In this document: positions 37,521 to 49,700 of the stretch, one piece after another
How the letters are laid out: each line of letters begins with the position of its first letter
Numbering within the stretch: the stretch's first letter is position 1
From: Monocercomonoides exilis
Lineage: Eukaryota; Preaxostyla; Oxymonadida; Polymastigidae
Assembly (NCBI GenBank): GCA_001643675.2
Contig: LSRY02000058.1
Coordinates: 433,501-497,500, forward strand
Direction of reading: 5' to 3'
DNA length: 64,000 nucleotides
Position numbers and translations under genes: made by a program
Notes under the pieces: model-generated
The model's input: the letters and a program-made list of their open reading frames with translations, nothing else
Told to the model about the DNA's origin: nothing
Databases searched by the model: none

Positions 37521-37644
37521 TATTAAAGCTTATTTTTTTATTATTAATATGATTATAAATCATCATTATTCATGTTTTTAATCATCGGAAATCCATGATT
37601 ATAATTTTCAAATATTTTTCGAAAAAGGTCAATTTCAAGTTGTT

Positions 37645-38718
37645 ATGGGTTGTGATCAAAATTGTTATATTGAAATGGCAATGCCGGATCTTCAGATAAT
37701 TAAACCTCATCAGCTGGATAATGTTTTCACAGACGAAGACGGAGCGTGGAGGTGGTTTTACGAGAATGTTTTGAAAAACGAAGCGAAAATTTGCGTCCGT
37801 TGCAGAAGAAAAATGATTGTTTTCAAAGGCGAAAAGTTTTACAGATATTGGTACTGTTCAAAATGCAATAGAAAGAAATCTGTTTATGATGAAACAGTTT
37901 TCTTTGGGAATAAATTATGATTGGGGAAGGTTTTAAGAATCATTTTGTGATATTGGGAAGGTGCAAATATAAAGTTCATTTCGAAAATGCTGGGAGTGGA
38001 TAGGAAAACTGTTGGATTCTGGTGCAGTGTCGTGAGAGTTTCATGCATGGAAATTTGGAATTTACATCAAAACCCAATAGGAGGAGAAGGAAAAGTGGTT
38101 GAAATTGACGAGGCTGTATGGAGGAGAAGAAAATATAAGAGAGGAAGAAGAAAGGAACAAATTTGGATATTTGGTGGGGTTGAGAGGTTGGAGGGAGGTG
38201 GAGCTGGTCCTCGTTTTGTGAAAGTTGTGCCTAACAGAAAGAGGGAAACTCTTCTACCCATCATTTTGGAAACAATTCAAAGTGGAACGACAATTATGAG
38301 CGACGAGTGGAAAGCATACTCCACTTTGGACCAATACGATTACACTCATAGAACTGTTTCTCATATCAAAAAATTTGTAGATCCAGTTCCGGGTGCGTGC
38401 ACCAATACGATAGAGGGCTTGTGGGGTGCATTGCGCAAATCATTCCCTCAGTATGGAGTGAGAAAATCAATGATTGCAGATCATTTAGCTATGTTTCTGG
38501 TAAAAACTTCTTTGAAATATAAATTTCAAGATATTTCACCATCTATCGTTAAGTATAAAGCTGTAGAAAAGCCAGCAGAATATCTTGCGGAAGAGGAAGT
38601 CGAAGATGAAGATACCGAAATCCCTCAAATTGAAGATATTTTGGGAGATGAAGAAACTGAGGAAGAATCGTCAGGGCTCGAGACAGAAGAAGAAAAAACT
38701 TCAGATTATGAACCATAA
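37645..38718 (+). pseudogene. Merlin transposase with two in-frame TGA codons
   Basis: One frame of 358 codons begins at ATG 37645 and ends with TAA at 38716-38718. It is interrupted by TGA at 37918-37920 and 37948-37950. The N-terminal part has a CxxC...CxxC zinc ribbon (CVRCRRK and CSKCNRKK) as in IS1595/ISXO2 transposases. After the stops comes GVDRKTVGFW (helix-turn-helix). Then the DDE catalytic core follows: VEIDEAVWRRRKY (first Asp), MSDEWKAY (second Asp) and NTIEGLWGALRK (Glu). An acidic tail ends it. Both TGA codons fall where the family often has Trp, so each could be a TGG to TGA transition. As written the protein is split and the copy is probably inactive under the standard code. 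Confidence 0.85.
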
Positions 38719-38840
38719 ATGATTTATTTTTATTTTTATTTTTTATTTTTTATTTTTCATCCACACACATTTCCGATGAATATAAACATGAATTATGATG
38801 TTTAGTGATCATATAAATTACAAATAAATATGTTTTAAGG

Positions 38841-38874
38841 AGTTTTGAAAACTCCCATATCGTACCCTTATACC
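38841..38874. repeat. Right terminal inverted repeat of Merlin element
   Basis: Reverse complement of 37487-37520 with three mismatches; followed directly by the second copy of the target duplication AGCATTAC (38875-38882). Confidence 0.9.
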
Positions 38875-38893
38875 AGCATTACTTCATATTTGA

Positions 38894-39566
38894 CTTTAAT
38901 CTCTGTTTTTTATTTGTCTTATAAAAATTTATATCATTTCATTCTATTTTTCAAGTTATTCTAATTGAACAAACAAAGCATATAAATCATATTCAAAAAT
39001 ACAACACTTTCAACGTTATAAAATGATCTTGAAGTTTTGAATGATTTCTCTTTATATGTTTTTAAAAAATGAAAAATCATACAGACATGTGTTTTTATCT
39101 TAATATAAAACGTTCATTCACTTTGTCTAACATCGCAAACTTGTGGTTTTATGTTCCAGCAATGAAGGACTTTGAAATTGAAATTTCACGAAAGATAGTT
39201 TCAAATGATCAATGCAAAATATAAACAAAATAAAAAAATATGAATACACTTTCTCAGCATCATCATTTCTAACCTTTATAATTAAATGAATATTGACTTG
39301 TTTGAGTGTTAGCATTTAATCATTTCATTCGATTGATACAGCTTGTGGAATGAAGATTTCTTCACTAACCTTCATTCAAGAAGTTATTTATTGCCTGATC
39401 CATTCCTTAATTCTTCTCTTCCTCTTCCAAAAACCATTCGATTAACTTATCATTCCTTCTTTTACTATTTTGACATTAGCAATTCTGCCTGGCCCGTCCA
39501 AAAAAACAACACAGCTATGCCACTCTGTGAAGAGAGCTCCGCACGATCAAAACATTTTTTATCCCT
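38894..39566. other. AT-rich spacer right of the transposon cluster
   Basis: No supported gene. It starts just after the predicted end of the interrupted hAT gene. I could not find a right-hand hAT terminal repeat (a GTAACCCTA-like end) in it. Confidence 0.4.
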
Positions 39567-40545
39567 TTGCATCTTGCCAAATGCACTTACAGTTTCATGT
39601 TTTGGAGAAATCTCAAGAATCCTTCCCTCTACAGCTGTGTGGATGAGCACTGCTGGATCACTGAGAAGATGATTCTGCAGGAAAAGCTGTCACTTAACTT
39701 TCTAAACAATATTTTTGCCCACGAGCTCACTCCGGCCGACGAGACATTCAACTGCGACGATTGCCTGCTCTTTACAGAGGCTGTCATGCACTTGCAACAG
39801 AATCTGCTGCACCTGTCATTCTATTAAAGTGCTGCTCCGCTGTGAAGCAAATGGTGCTGGAGATCGCGTGGCAAACGCTGAGTCCAACTGATGCACATGT
39901 TGTGTTTGAGATCGGGCGAGGGGAAGAGACTACTGCGATGCACTTTCTGGAGCAGATGCCAATCTGCGAGGTGGGTGCACCGATGCAGTCGATTGTGCTG
40001 CGGAACGAAGGTGGGACGAGCATCGACAACAGACTGGAATTGTCTGATGTGAAGCGGCTGAATGCGTCTGCAACTTATTTCCCTCTGTTTGAGTGTTCTA
40101 TCACGAGAGGGATTGTTCCTGCTATAAAAAGAAGGCAATATATTGGTGCTTCCATCCACTGATACAAAGAAGCAACTTAATGAGGATTCAGATCATGTTG
40201 GAAATCAGATACAGCGCAATGAGTGAGATGAATGAGAATGTGGAGGAGGATCAGAGGGGAGAGGAAGTGATGGTACAGAAGGTATCACACACATTGAAAC
40301 TGAACTGCAAGCTCTGCTGGCGGAAGACGGTTTTATCGCGAAGGAAGGTGAAGAGCTGTTTGTACATGAAAAAACGACAACAATTCCAGGCTCCTATTTC
40401 TCCGACGCTTAGCCAGCTGTGAATGATGTCACATGAGAGAATTGGCTTTATGAGTGCGGAGAGTTGGATCATGGAGAAGAGGCTGGTGTGTCTGGTGTGT
40501 CCGGCATGAAACTGCGTCTAGCGCCGCAGAAGAGGGAGTAAGAGA
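39567..40545 (+). pseudogene. Broken coding remnant, unrecognised
   Basis: The base composition here is richer in G and C than in the flanks, and three plus frames in turn read like protein: about 39640-39827 (DETFNCDDCLLFTEAVMHL), 39761-40162 (EIGRGEETTAMHFLEQ, VLRNEGGTSIDNRLELSD) and about 40270-40545 (HIETELQALLAEDGFIAKEG then LYECGELDHGEEAGVSG). They are separated by frameshifts or stops not explained by GT-AG introns that I can see. I do not recognise the family. It could be a decayed gene or a multi-exon gene whose introns I failed to find. Confidence 0.35.
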
Positions 40546-40871
40546 AAGGAGAGAAAAAATGCATCATGTTTGAACGGAAAGAGAGCCATCCGCTGATCTT
40601 GCCGTAGGTTGTGACGATTCATCCGATCAGAGGAGAGATTGCAAAAGGACAGAAATGCGTATGTGATGTGTAACTTTATGTGATGCATTCGGTTATACTA
40701 ATGAATTCATTTCTGTAGCTTTCGCCTTCGATGAATTCGAAATGAAATTATTCAATTGAAAATCAGAATTCTTCTTCTTCTTTTGCTGAGAATAATGTTG
40801 AAGCAAGTTCAAAAGTTTTTCATTCTTTTCGTATCAATGTTTCCCTTCAACATGTCGTTCTTCTTCTATGA

Positions 40872-41933
40872 ATGATTCTTCTTCTTCTTCCTCTTCTGTT
40901 GTTGCCTCCAACTTTAACTCAGGCAGCATTGATGATCACTCCACCGTCGCCTCACTCTCCACACAGCACTCTCAACTTTGGAAAAATCAAACGGCTTCCT
41001 TCTTCTTCTTATCCTATGCCTTCTCAATCTTCCTCTTCCTCCTCTCTGGAAATTTTCCCACATCAGCCAAGCATCCGCAAACAGCCATCGAGAGTGAGTG
41101 TCATTGAGGGCATGACGAAATCTCGGGGCATTCAGACAGCCACACGACTTGAGCAGTTCCACCCTATCCTGGAAAAAGCGAGAAACGAAGAAAACCAGTT
41201 TCTATTGGCGCCGGCTAGGCAGCCTGTTGATCCGCTTTCAGCAGCTGCTGCATTTACACTGCAATCGCGAGCATTGATCAGTTGCATTCAGCTCAATGAG
41301 ACCACGAAGCAGGTACTGGAAATAGCAGCACAGGCAAAAGTGGAGCAGAAGATAAGAATTTTGCAGAAGGAGAAGGAAAGAGAAGCGTTTGGGATGTACA
41401 ACCTCAGTCCAACCAAGTCTGCCATGAAAGGAACAACAAGAAAGAACAAAGGGAACTTGGGTCCGCTGAGATAGTCGCGAAGTAGCAGTGCTGGAGGAAG
41501 AAGGATGACTGATGAAGAAGAAGTGAGCGGAGTGAATGTGTCTCTTCCTCCCTTGTTGAATCCGTCTTCTGGCTCTTCTTCTGGTTCTGGTTCAGTTTCA
41601 GTTCCATTGTATTCTCAGCAGGGAATAGTACAACAGTTCTCTATGCAATCACAAGGGATTCTGGGAATTCAAGGGCTTATTCCAACTGGAGCAATGAACA
41701 AGCAAGGAAGCGCAGTTCGTTTGCCTCCTTTGGGGATGCAAGACTCAAATGAAGGAGGAAAAGCACATGAAGGGAGGATATCGTTGAAGAAGGAGAGGCT
41801 TTGCGAGTTGGATAGATTGCCGGATTTGTATGGAGATGATTTGGAACGAGGGATGAGGAGGATTCTGGTGAAAGAAAGGAAGACAGAGAATGGGATGACG
41901 GTTTCAGGGAGCCATACAAAAAGATATTTTTGA
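40872..41933 (+). pseudogene. Unrecognised protein-like frame with one internal TAG
   Basis: Two frames in the same phase, with the first in-frame ATG at 40932, are separated only by TAG 41472-41474. The first part is Ser/Pro-rich then helical (PILEKARNEENQFLLAPARQ, EIAAQAKVEQKIRILQKEKE). The second starts acidic (MTDEEEVSG), has a Ser/Gly linker and a basic helical end (LYGDDLERGMRRILVKERK). It could be one gene with a CAG to TAG mutation, two genes, or a gene with an unseen intron. A stretch after 41933 in another frame (DIFERIIKKQLGYQIFGMRG) also looks coding, which favours further frameshift damage. Confidence 0.35.
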
Positions 41934-44457
41934 GAGAATCATTAAAAAGCAGCTCGGCTATCAGATTTTCGGAATGCGTGGGGCTTCTTCCCTTTTGTCG
42001 ATATTTCTGTTTCAGTTGCCGCTCAGTGCAAACAGAAATGCATCTCTTTCTTCTATTTCTGCTTCACTGTCATCTTCAGTTATCACTTCTTTATCCCCAT
42101 CTTGTTCCGCTGTTGCATGCATTTCTGGTTCGTTATTCTCTTCTTATCCTTCTTTTCTCCTTTTCCACTAAATATTTATCATCACAAAAATTTCTTCAAT
42201 CCTTTTGACCACATTTCCTTTCAAAATATTTTATTGGATCAAGAACTTTGTTTTCTTTAACTTTAAAAAATGGAAAATAAGAAAGACTGATAAATATTCA
42301 TCTTTTTCTCATTTTGATTTATGAAAATTTCCTTCTGCGGCATAATTTCTCTGTTTCTTTTTCATTTCTCTCTTAATCTCTGATGCAGATATCAAATGGA
42401 AAGAAATCCAATCAAATGACATGAATGAAGAAGAAGAAGAAGTGTGTGAAATGTTGTTGATGTGTTTGAAGAAGAAGAAGAAGATGGTAATGATGATAAA
42501 TGAATAGAACGAGATGATTAATTGTTGAAAATTGTGAAAATGAGTGTCAATTTACATCAACGGAGAAATTCATTGAAATTCTTTTCTTCTGTCTCTTTTT
42601 CTTCTGGCAAATAATAATTTCTGAATCCTTTTCACTTTCAGCTCAATCTCTTCAACTTTTTCCAACAAAAAAATACAAAGCACGCATCAATCTCTTTTTC
42701 ATTCCATCTATTCCTTTTTCACTTCCCCTTCTTTCACAAAAAAAATCATCTTTCCTCAAAAATAATTCTTCACCTAAGCTGATGCAAGACATCTTCATAA
42801 TATCTCGCATTCCATCTGTCTGTCTGTATTTTTCCTTCCCCACTTTTCTTCTTCTTCAAAGCGATATAATCCCTCATCCTTTCAGCATTCAAAAAACAAA
42901 ATAATAATCACTTCAAAAAATATTCAACAAACCTTCTAAACATTTTTAAAGGCAATTTTCTATATTTTATTCCATTGACAAAGCTCATTTCCCTCCAATA
43001 AAAATTCATTATTCCTTCCATTTCCAAATATTTCTTCATCTGATTCGCTAATCGTCCTTTCCAGAAGTCATTTTTCTATTAAATGCATCAATTTATTGTT
43101 CTTCTGAAAAATGAGAAATTTATGCATTTCCTTCAATTCCATCTTTCTCATTGAAAAATATCCTTTTTCTCGTATGAAAATATCATCTCCAATTCCCATC
43201 CCAATCCCTTCATCCTGGGCACTTTCCATATGAAATCGCTGTCCGAACTTGATAGTCAGACTGAATAACGAGAAATAAAGCTTTTTATTCATTTTCATTC
43301 ATTTCGATCTGATTCTCTGAAATCAGTGCAAAAGCTGTCAACAACCAGATATTCGTATAAAGAAAAATAAATAAATAGCAAACCTTCTTCTCTATTTAAA
43401 ACATAAAATCCTTCTTCAGCGCCTTATGTGTCCACAAAAATTTGTTTATCCAAGGAATACTGCTTGTTTGAAATACGTTGCTCTATTTCTTAAATAGTTG
43501 AAAATATAGAACAAAAAGAAGAAAAAGAAATCATTCCAATTCTTTAAGTTTCTATCTCAAACTTAAATAGAAATATTGCGTTTCATGACTTATGCAAATG
43601 GTATTATTTCTTTTTCGAAAACAACAATAATAAAAATTTAAGCAAACATGTCAATATCCATTTCTTTTTCATATTGAAGTGCAATATATTCTGAATATAT
43701 GTGTTAGGCAACTTAGCAAAAAATAACAAACAAATCATATTTTTTCCAAACAATTGTAAAGCCCAATTGCTGATCTTTGATTTTTGATAATTTTTTTAAA
43801 ATTGTTATGGAACATCAAAAAAAGTTAAAATTTGAAAATGTGTCAAAATTTTATTAATAATATTAGTGAATGAATATTTTTCAAAGAAAATTTTCGCATT
43901 GGACACCTTGAAACATACGAATTAGAGATTAAAAAAGTCTGAAGTGAAAAAACTTTAGTGATGGACATGAAGGCAAAATCTTCTTCACGTCACTCAGGTT
44001 AACAAAAAACGATTTCATAAACAACTTTTGTTAGCTTTGTTGTATTTTTATGAATTAATTACCAAAATTTAATTTCTGCAATATTTACAATATGCCTACA
44101 AATTTAAAGGTTTAAAATTTTGTTATTTAACGGCAAAACATCAACTTTTGAGCAAACCACTAAAACACTCATCGTTTGATTTTTTTCTGCCAATTTTTTG
44201 ATATTATTTTTGTGTTAAAAAATATTCATTGCACCCACATTTAAGTTCATGGATTTTCATTGTTTTTGTTTCAGCAGGTCTCACACTCCCATTTGCAAAT
44301 TTTCCTCTTTATCCTCCAGAGCAGAAGCTGGAAAACGATAAACAGAAAATTGAAAAAACCAAATAAAACTGAAAAATGCTGAAATTTCTTGAAGCAACAG
44401 ACAAACAGAGGTCAAACGAATGAAGAAGATAGCCTGAGCTGCTGCCAAAAATATAAC

Positions 44458-44525
<68 letters not shown>
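44458..44525. repeat. Poly-A followed by (AG)n microsatellite
   Basis: A run of 28 A (44458-44485) passes directly into about 20 AG units up to 44525. Purely a simple repeat; open frames through it are artefacts. Confidence 0.9.
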
Positions 44526-44529
<4 letters not shown>

Positions 44530-44966
44530 GATGATTTCCAAAACTATGCCAATTCGGCTGCTGAGCTTTGTGTTGCATACCAAACAGCACAACCCTTTCG
44601 CCAACAGCTAACAAGACGTTTGCACTGCTGCTTGTGCCAATGCTCTTCTTTCTGCCTCTTTCTTCCCATTCTCTTCCTATTCTCTTCTTTTTGCTCTTCT
44701 TCTGCTTCTTCTTCTTGCACAACCGGTGGGTGTCTTCAATGCGATGTCCATCTGCCTTCCCTCTTTCCCACTCTCTCTTTCCCCTTTTTTTATTCTCTTC
44801 TGCTTTCTTTCCCCTTCCACTCACTTGCCTCTTCCTTTGCCTTTGCCTCTTCCTTTGTCTTTGACACTCATCAGAGAAGAAAAAGAGTAAAGCATTGAAA
44901 ATGCCTCCAAAACTGACCGAAACACACAGAATATCTGAATTGTTTGAAGAAAAATCCCACAAAAGA

Positions 44967-45017
44967 CGAAGAAGAGGAAGAAGAGGAAGAAGAGGAAGAA
45001 GAGGAAGAAGAAGAAAA
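44967..45017. repeat. GAAGAAGAG-type microsatellite
   Basis: Tandem GAAGAAGAG-like units on plus give Glu/Arg/Lys homopolymers in all three frames. No gene is attached. Confidence 0.85.
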
Positions 45018-46750
45018 TCTCAAACATTTTTCGAGTGTTCTCTGCCATCCCATCAGAATTGTGGCTGTCTTTCTTCTACTCTTCATCCGACTCATTCTCA
45101 TTTGCTGCACTTCCTCCTTTCATTCATCACACTTTCTGTGAAATCTGATGACCTCTGTGTTTTCTGATGTTTTGCAGAAGAACGAGGGAAGAGAAACACT
45201 TTTCGATTGCATTGGCTTTGCCGACCTCTGAAAAGAAGAGAAAGAAGAAGAAGTTGATGATAATGAAACGATAATGTTGATAATAACGATATTAAAGTAA
45301 ATGAGGATGATGATGATGAAGATGATTGTAGAGTGTGCGATTGAAGATTTATTGGTACGCACACCAAAACAAGAACAGCAGCGCAGATGAAAGAAGAAAG
45401 CAATCGCAAATGGCTGTGGCCTCAAGGAATTGATGTGCAACTGCCAATGAGAAGCAACACGATGAAAAATGTTGTTTCTTTCTATTTCCTCTTTCCTCTT
45501 CTCAGCAGCTCAATCACAAAAGGAATGGCTAGAATTTTCTATTGATCTCAAGATAAACATTCCATTTGGTGCTTTTCTGATACAGCATATGATGATGATG
45601 AAAATAGTGCATGGAGAAGGATGATGTTTGATGTGCGTTTGATGAAGAAGAAGAAGAAATCCTTTTTCTTTCCTTCATATCTTTGTCGCTTCTGAGAATA
45701 TGTCAATGAGTGAACATAAACCCATTTCCTTTTCCAAAACAATGCTGGCGAATGAAAAACAAAAAACGTTCGAAAGAATTGTTTCTATGGCATCTTCTTC
45801 CATTCTTTGCTTTCACAATCATCATTGTTGTTTGTTATTTTTCTTTTCAATCCCTTTTCATTCAAAAAGCAGCCTTCAATCTGATTCTGCCTCCTCATTT
45901 TCCCTTCTTCCTTTCTCCAAAACAAATTCTCCCAGCAAATAGAATGCGTCAGCCATTTCTATCATGACTTTCATATTCCTATCATATGAAAAAATAAAAA
46001 GCAAAAAAAAAAAAAAAGTATTTTCATTAAAATACTCGAATAAAACAGAGTTTGTCGCATACCAATCGCTTATTGCATCCCTTCCTGCAACCACTTTGCA
46101 TCAACAAAAACTGTCCATTTTCACTCATTCCAGTTTTTATCCTTTTTCTCTTGAACTGAAATTCCATCTCTATCTGTGAGAAAAGCACATCAAAAACCCA
46201 ATCCAAAAGCTCATATAACCTTGTTCCATGCAGCCCATCCCTTTTGCGAAAAGTGTCCATTTCGGCCAATCTTGGCAAAAACAATCATTTCTTTTAAAAC
46301 ATCGAAAATCTCTTCAAATAAAAATATCACAAATAATCCACCAAAAGACACACATTAATATGTGGTGCAGAATCACAAAACTTCCATCGCTCACACCTCT
46401 TCTGTTCATCTATTTTCATCAATCTTCACAACATTCATTTATTTCACAAACGCCATTTCTCATGAAAATACAGGTAATAAAATCATTTGCTCTAAATCAT
46501 ATGTTGTTCCATCTCAGAGGCAGATATCGCTGGACGGTGAGTAACAGCTGAAATATCAGAACATCAACAAAAATTTATTAATAATTCTCTATTATTCATC
46601 GGATCATAAATAAATGTCGAAAAATATAAAAGGAAAATATTTATTTTTGATGTTATATGATACGCAACGTTGAAAAAGGGAATTAATTTTTAATTGAAGG
46701 GCCCATATTAGTCTGTGACAGAAAATAGAAAAGAAAGCAGTTTGAGACGC

Positions 46751-49700
46751 ATGGTTGTGGCAGTGTCAGGAATATTATATTGTGTGTGGATAATTAGTGT
46801 GGGGTGCATGTGCAAGGGTACCACAAGTGATGGAGCAGGCTTTGGAGAGAATTCAGCGAAAGAAGGAAAATTGGATTATTCTGAAGGCACATGGCCAGAA
46901 AAGGCTCAAAACAACAAAATTGGAGATGGCCATTTATTTGACACACATATTGAAGGAAAAGAAGGTAGGGTGAGAGAGACCTGGAAAGAAGAGAGAATGA
47001 TGAAGAAAAATACAAAACAATTGAATGAGAGAAGTGGAGAGGTTGGGAAAGTCCAAAAATGGGGTTTTTGTGAAGAGTGGAAAATGTGGGGAAAGGAGGG
47101 AGTGTGCGGTGGGAGTGGGGTTGAGGGAAGTGTTGTTGGGGTCAATTCATCATTGCAACTGAATTCATTGGCATTGATAGAAAAAAGTGGGGAGAGTGTG
47201 CTCAGGGCATCAGATGGAAGTTTTGTTGAGGTGAGTGGATGTGTTGTTGGAGTTGAGAGAGAGACATCCCTCTTTGATTTTTGTGGAAGCTGTGGATTGT
47301 TCACCAACATTTCCCTCAGATCGTCTTCATCCTCGACTGAACAGATATTTCCACCACTTTTCTCTTCAAAAGCAATGGAAGGAGAGATTTCAGAGAAATG
47401 CCATGTTTCTGTTTGCTCTTCTCATTTCTCATCTTTTTACATATCTTCAGCCCCATTTATCTTATCGCGCTTTGTCACTCTTTCCCAATTAGAATTCTTC
47501 AACATCTCAACAACTCCATTGAAAACAACACATCCGGCTGAAGGGTTAAGCCAAATGGCGTTTCTGATGAGTGGATGTGAGTTTGAGTCAGTGTGGGATG
47601 TGTATGATGGGGGTATTGTCCCCTCACTGAACAGCCCCTCATCTTCCCTGGATGCCTCAAATACTTCATTTGTCAGATGCTATCGATCACAGAATATTGC
47701 AATCAGCGGGAGTGAGGGGAATCCATCGAAACAAGTGAGACAGAACGAGACGGACAATGGAACAAATTCATTCACTTGGTGCGAATGGAATGGCTCTAAA
47801 ACAACTGAAAATAATAATATTCTCAATGATGGGACTTCAAATGGCGGAGCGATTTGCATGAATAATCTGGCATCGGGAACTCTTTCATTGAAATATTGCT
47901 CATTCAACGATTGCTATGCATATGCTTATGGCGGAGGAATCATGTGCTATAAAATCAGCTCAATCAAGGCTGAAAACAACTCATTCAATGCTTGCACCGC
48001 AAAAAATAATGGTGGTGGAATTTTTGCTTACGAAATTTATTCATGTGTCAGGATCAGCGGGTGCGAGTTCCAGAAATGCACAGCAAAAGAATGTGGAGGA
48101 GGCCTTTATCTAACATCTTTTCAGGTTTCTGGATCTTCATGTATTGGAACAGAAAATGGCAAAGGGGAAAGTGCTTGTGTGTTTGACTGCAGTTTCACTT
48201 CATGCTCAGTTACAAATTCGCAAGGTGGGGGCATGTGTTGTTCCACTGTTCCTGCTGCATTCAAAATGAGGAGCGTTCAGTTTATTTCGTGTTCGGTAGC
48301 ATCAGATGGCGGAGGATTGGATTTTGATCCATGTCAATCAATAGCTCCAAACAACAACATTTATAGTTATTTTCTCTTCTTCCATGATTGCAGGTGCACT
48401 AATTCTATTCCACATGGCCATGATGTATTTTTCCAAGACGATTGCAATCATTTTTCATCGAATAACCCGTTCTATGAATCGTACACAACTAATAGTGATG
48501 ATAAAAGAGTGTGCCATTTTTTTTTAAATGGAAGCAGTTATGTGTATCAGCATACAGAAACGAAGGGTTGGTTGAAGGAAGGTCCAAAGGTTCTATCTGT
48601 CGGGGTGAATGGAGACGACTCCAATACTTTGTGTGGGATGAGTGAGGCCGCACCATGCAAAACATTGTGGCATATGGTAGGGACTGATTTTGTACGACTA
48701 TGCTCAAAGATCACAGTACTTGATGGGAAGCATGTGAGCGAAAAGGAAACAATCAATATTGGGGAAAAGAAGATTTCTGTTTTGGGGAAAGGGAAGACAG
48801 TGAGTGTGATTGGAACAGGAGCCCTTTCATCGTCTTCGACAACGCTGTTTTGCATATCTTCTGGTCAACTGGAGGTGGGGTATGTGGGGATCGATCACAA
48901 CGCAACAGGAAGTTTATCACCGAGTGTGTTTGTGGTGTTTGATGGGAGCGGGTCGCTTTCGCTGGAGGATGTGGTGATCGACTCTTCCACATCAGGAGGG
49001 AGTGGAATCTCGTCATCTGTGCTTGAAGTGGCGCTGGGGCAGTTGAAGATGATTGATGTTGAGATCAAAAATATAAAAATGAGTCAACCACTATTTGCTG
49101 AACCATCATCAACAGGATCATCATCAGGAGAAAGTATGCTTTGTAATTTGACAATTCGGAATGTCAATCGGACAACAGGAGATGGAGTGGTGATGGCAAA
49201 GAATGTGAAGGCAGGAGAGACATTTGTGGTGTGGAACACAACAATAGAAGGGTGTGAGTGTGTGAATGGGAATGGGGGAGGGATCAAAGTTGAACTATTA
49301 TCATCGTCAAGCAAAGCTCTAATTGGAGATTCAACATTGCACAGCGGAGGGATAACAGCATTTAATCAATGCAAGAGCAGTGGATGTGGAGGAGGAATAT
49401 TTCTTTCTCTGGGAGATACAGATGCGAAGTTTGAGTTATCAGGAGAATTGATATTTGATAGAAATGAGGCAGAACATGGAAGAAATGCATTTATTTTGGC
49501 AACTGATCTGAACAAAACGGTCACAAATGGATCGTTCAAGTTTGATTATTCCTCAATGATAAATGATAAAACTCTTTTTGTTGGAAGTGATAACTTTCAT
49601 TTAAACAAGGATTTATTCATGTTTCTGATTCCATACAGCTCAATTGAGATATTTATCTCATCGAATGGATTTGATGTTGCAAGATGTGGAAGTGAAGAAG

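Larger units (their letters stand above)
37487..38874 (+). mobile_element. Merlin (IS1016/ISXO2-type) DNA transposon with 8-base target duplication
   Basis: The element is 1,388 bases, bounded by 34-base terminal inverted repeats (37487-37520 and 38841-38874, 31 of 34 matching) and flanked by direct copies of AGCATTAC at 37479-37486 and 38875-38882. Eight-base duplications and an ISXO2-like transposase define the Merlin superfamily. It sits inside the last codons of a hAT transposase gene, so this is a nested insertion. The transposase gene covers most of the interior. Confidence 0.92.
41934..46750. other. Long gene-poor region with microsatellites
   Basis: About 4.8 kb without a gene I can support. 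Weak minus-strand frames (42652-42843, 43068-43298, 45876-46284) have protein-like stretches but no recognisable motif, and may be fragments of decayed genes. Simple repeats of A, AG and GAA/GAG are dense between 44.4 and 45.7 kb. The last few hundred bases should hold the promoter of the surface-protein gene starting at 46751. Confidence 0.45.

Noticed and set aside
40893-40922. 25-base intron joining MNDSSSSSS to the 40932 frame
   Set aside because: GT and AG are present and the phase fits, but introns resolved elsewhere in this window are 40 bases or longer, so I do not propose it.
44309-44962. 217-codon minus frame and the overlapping 169-codon plus frame
   Set aside because: Both run through poly-A, (AG)n and GAA repeats, which create open frames in any phase; no domain is visible.
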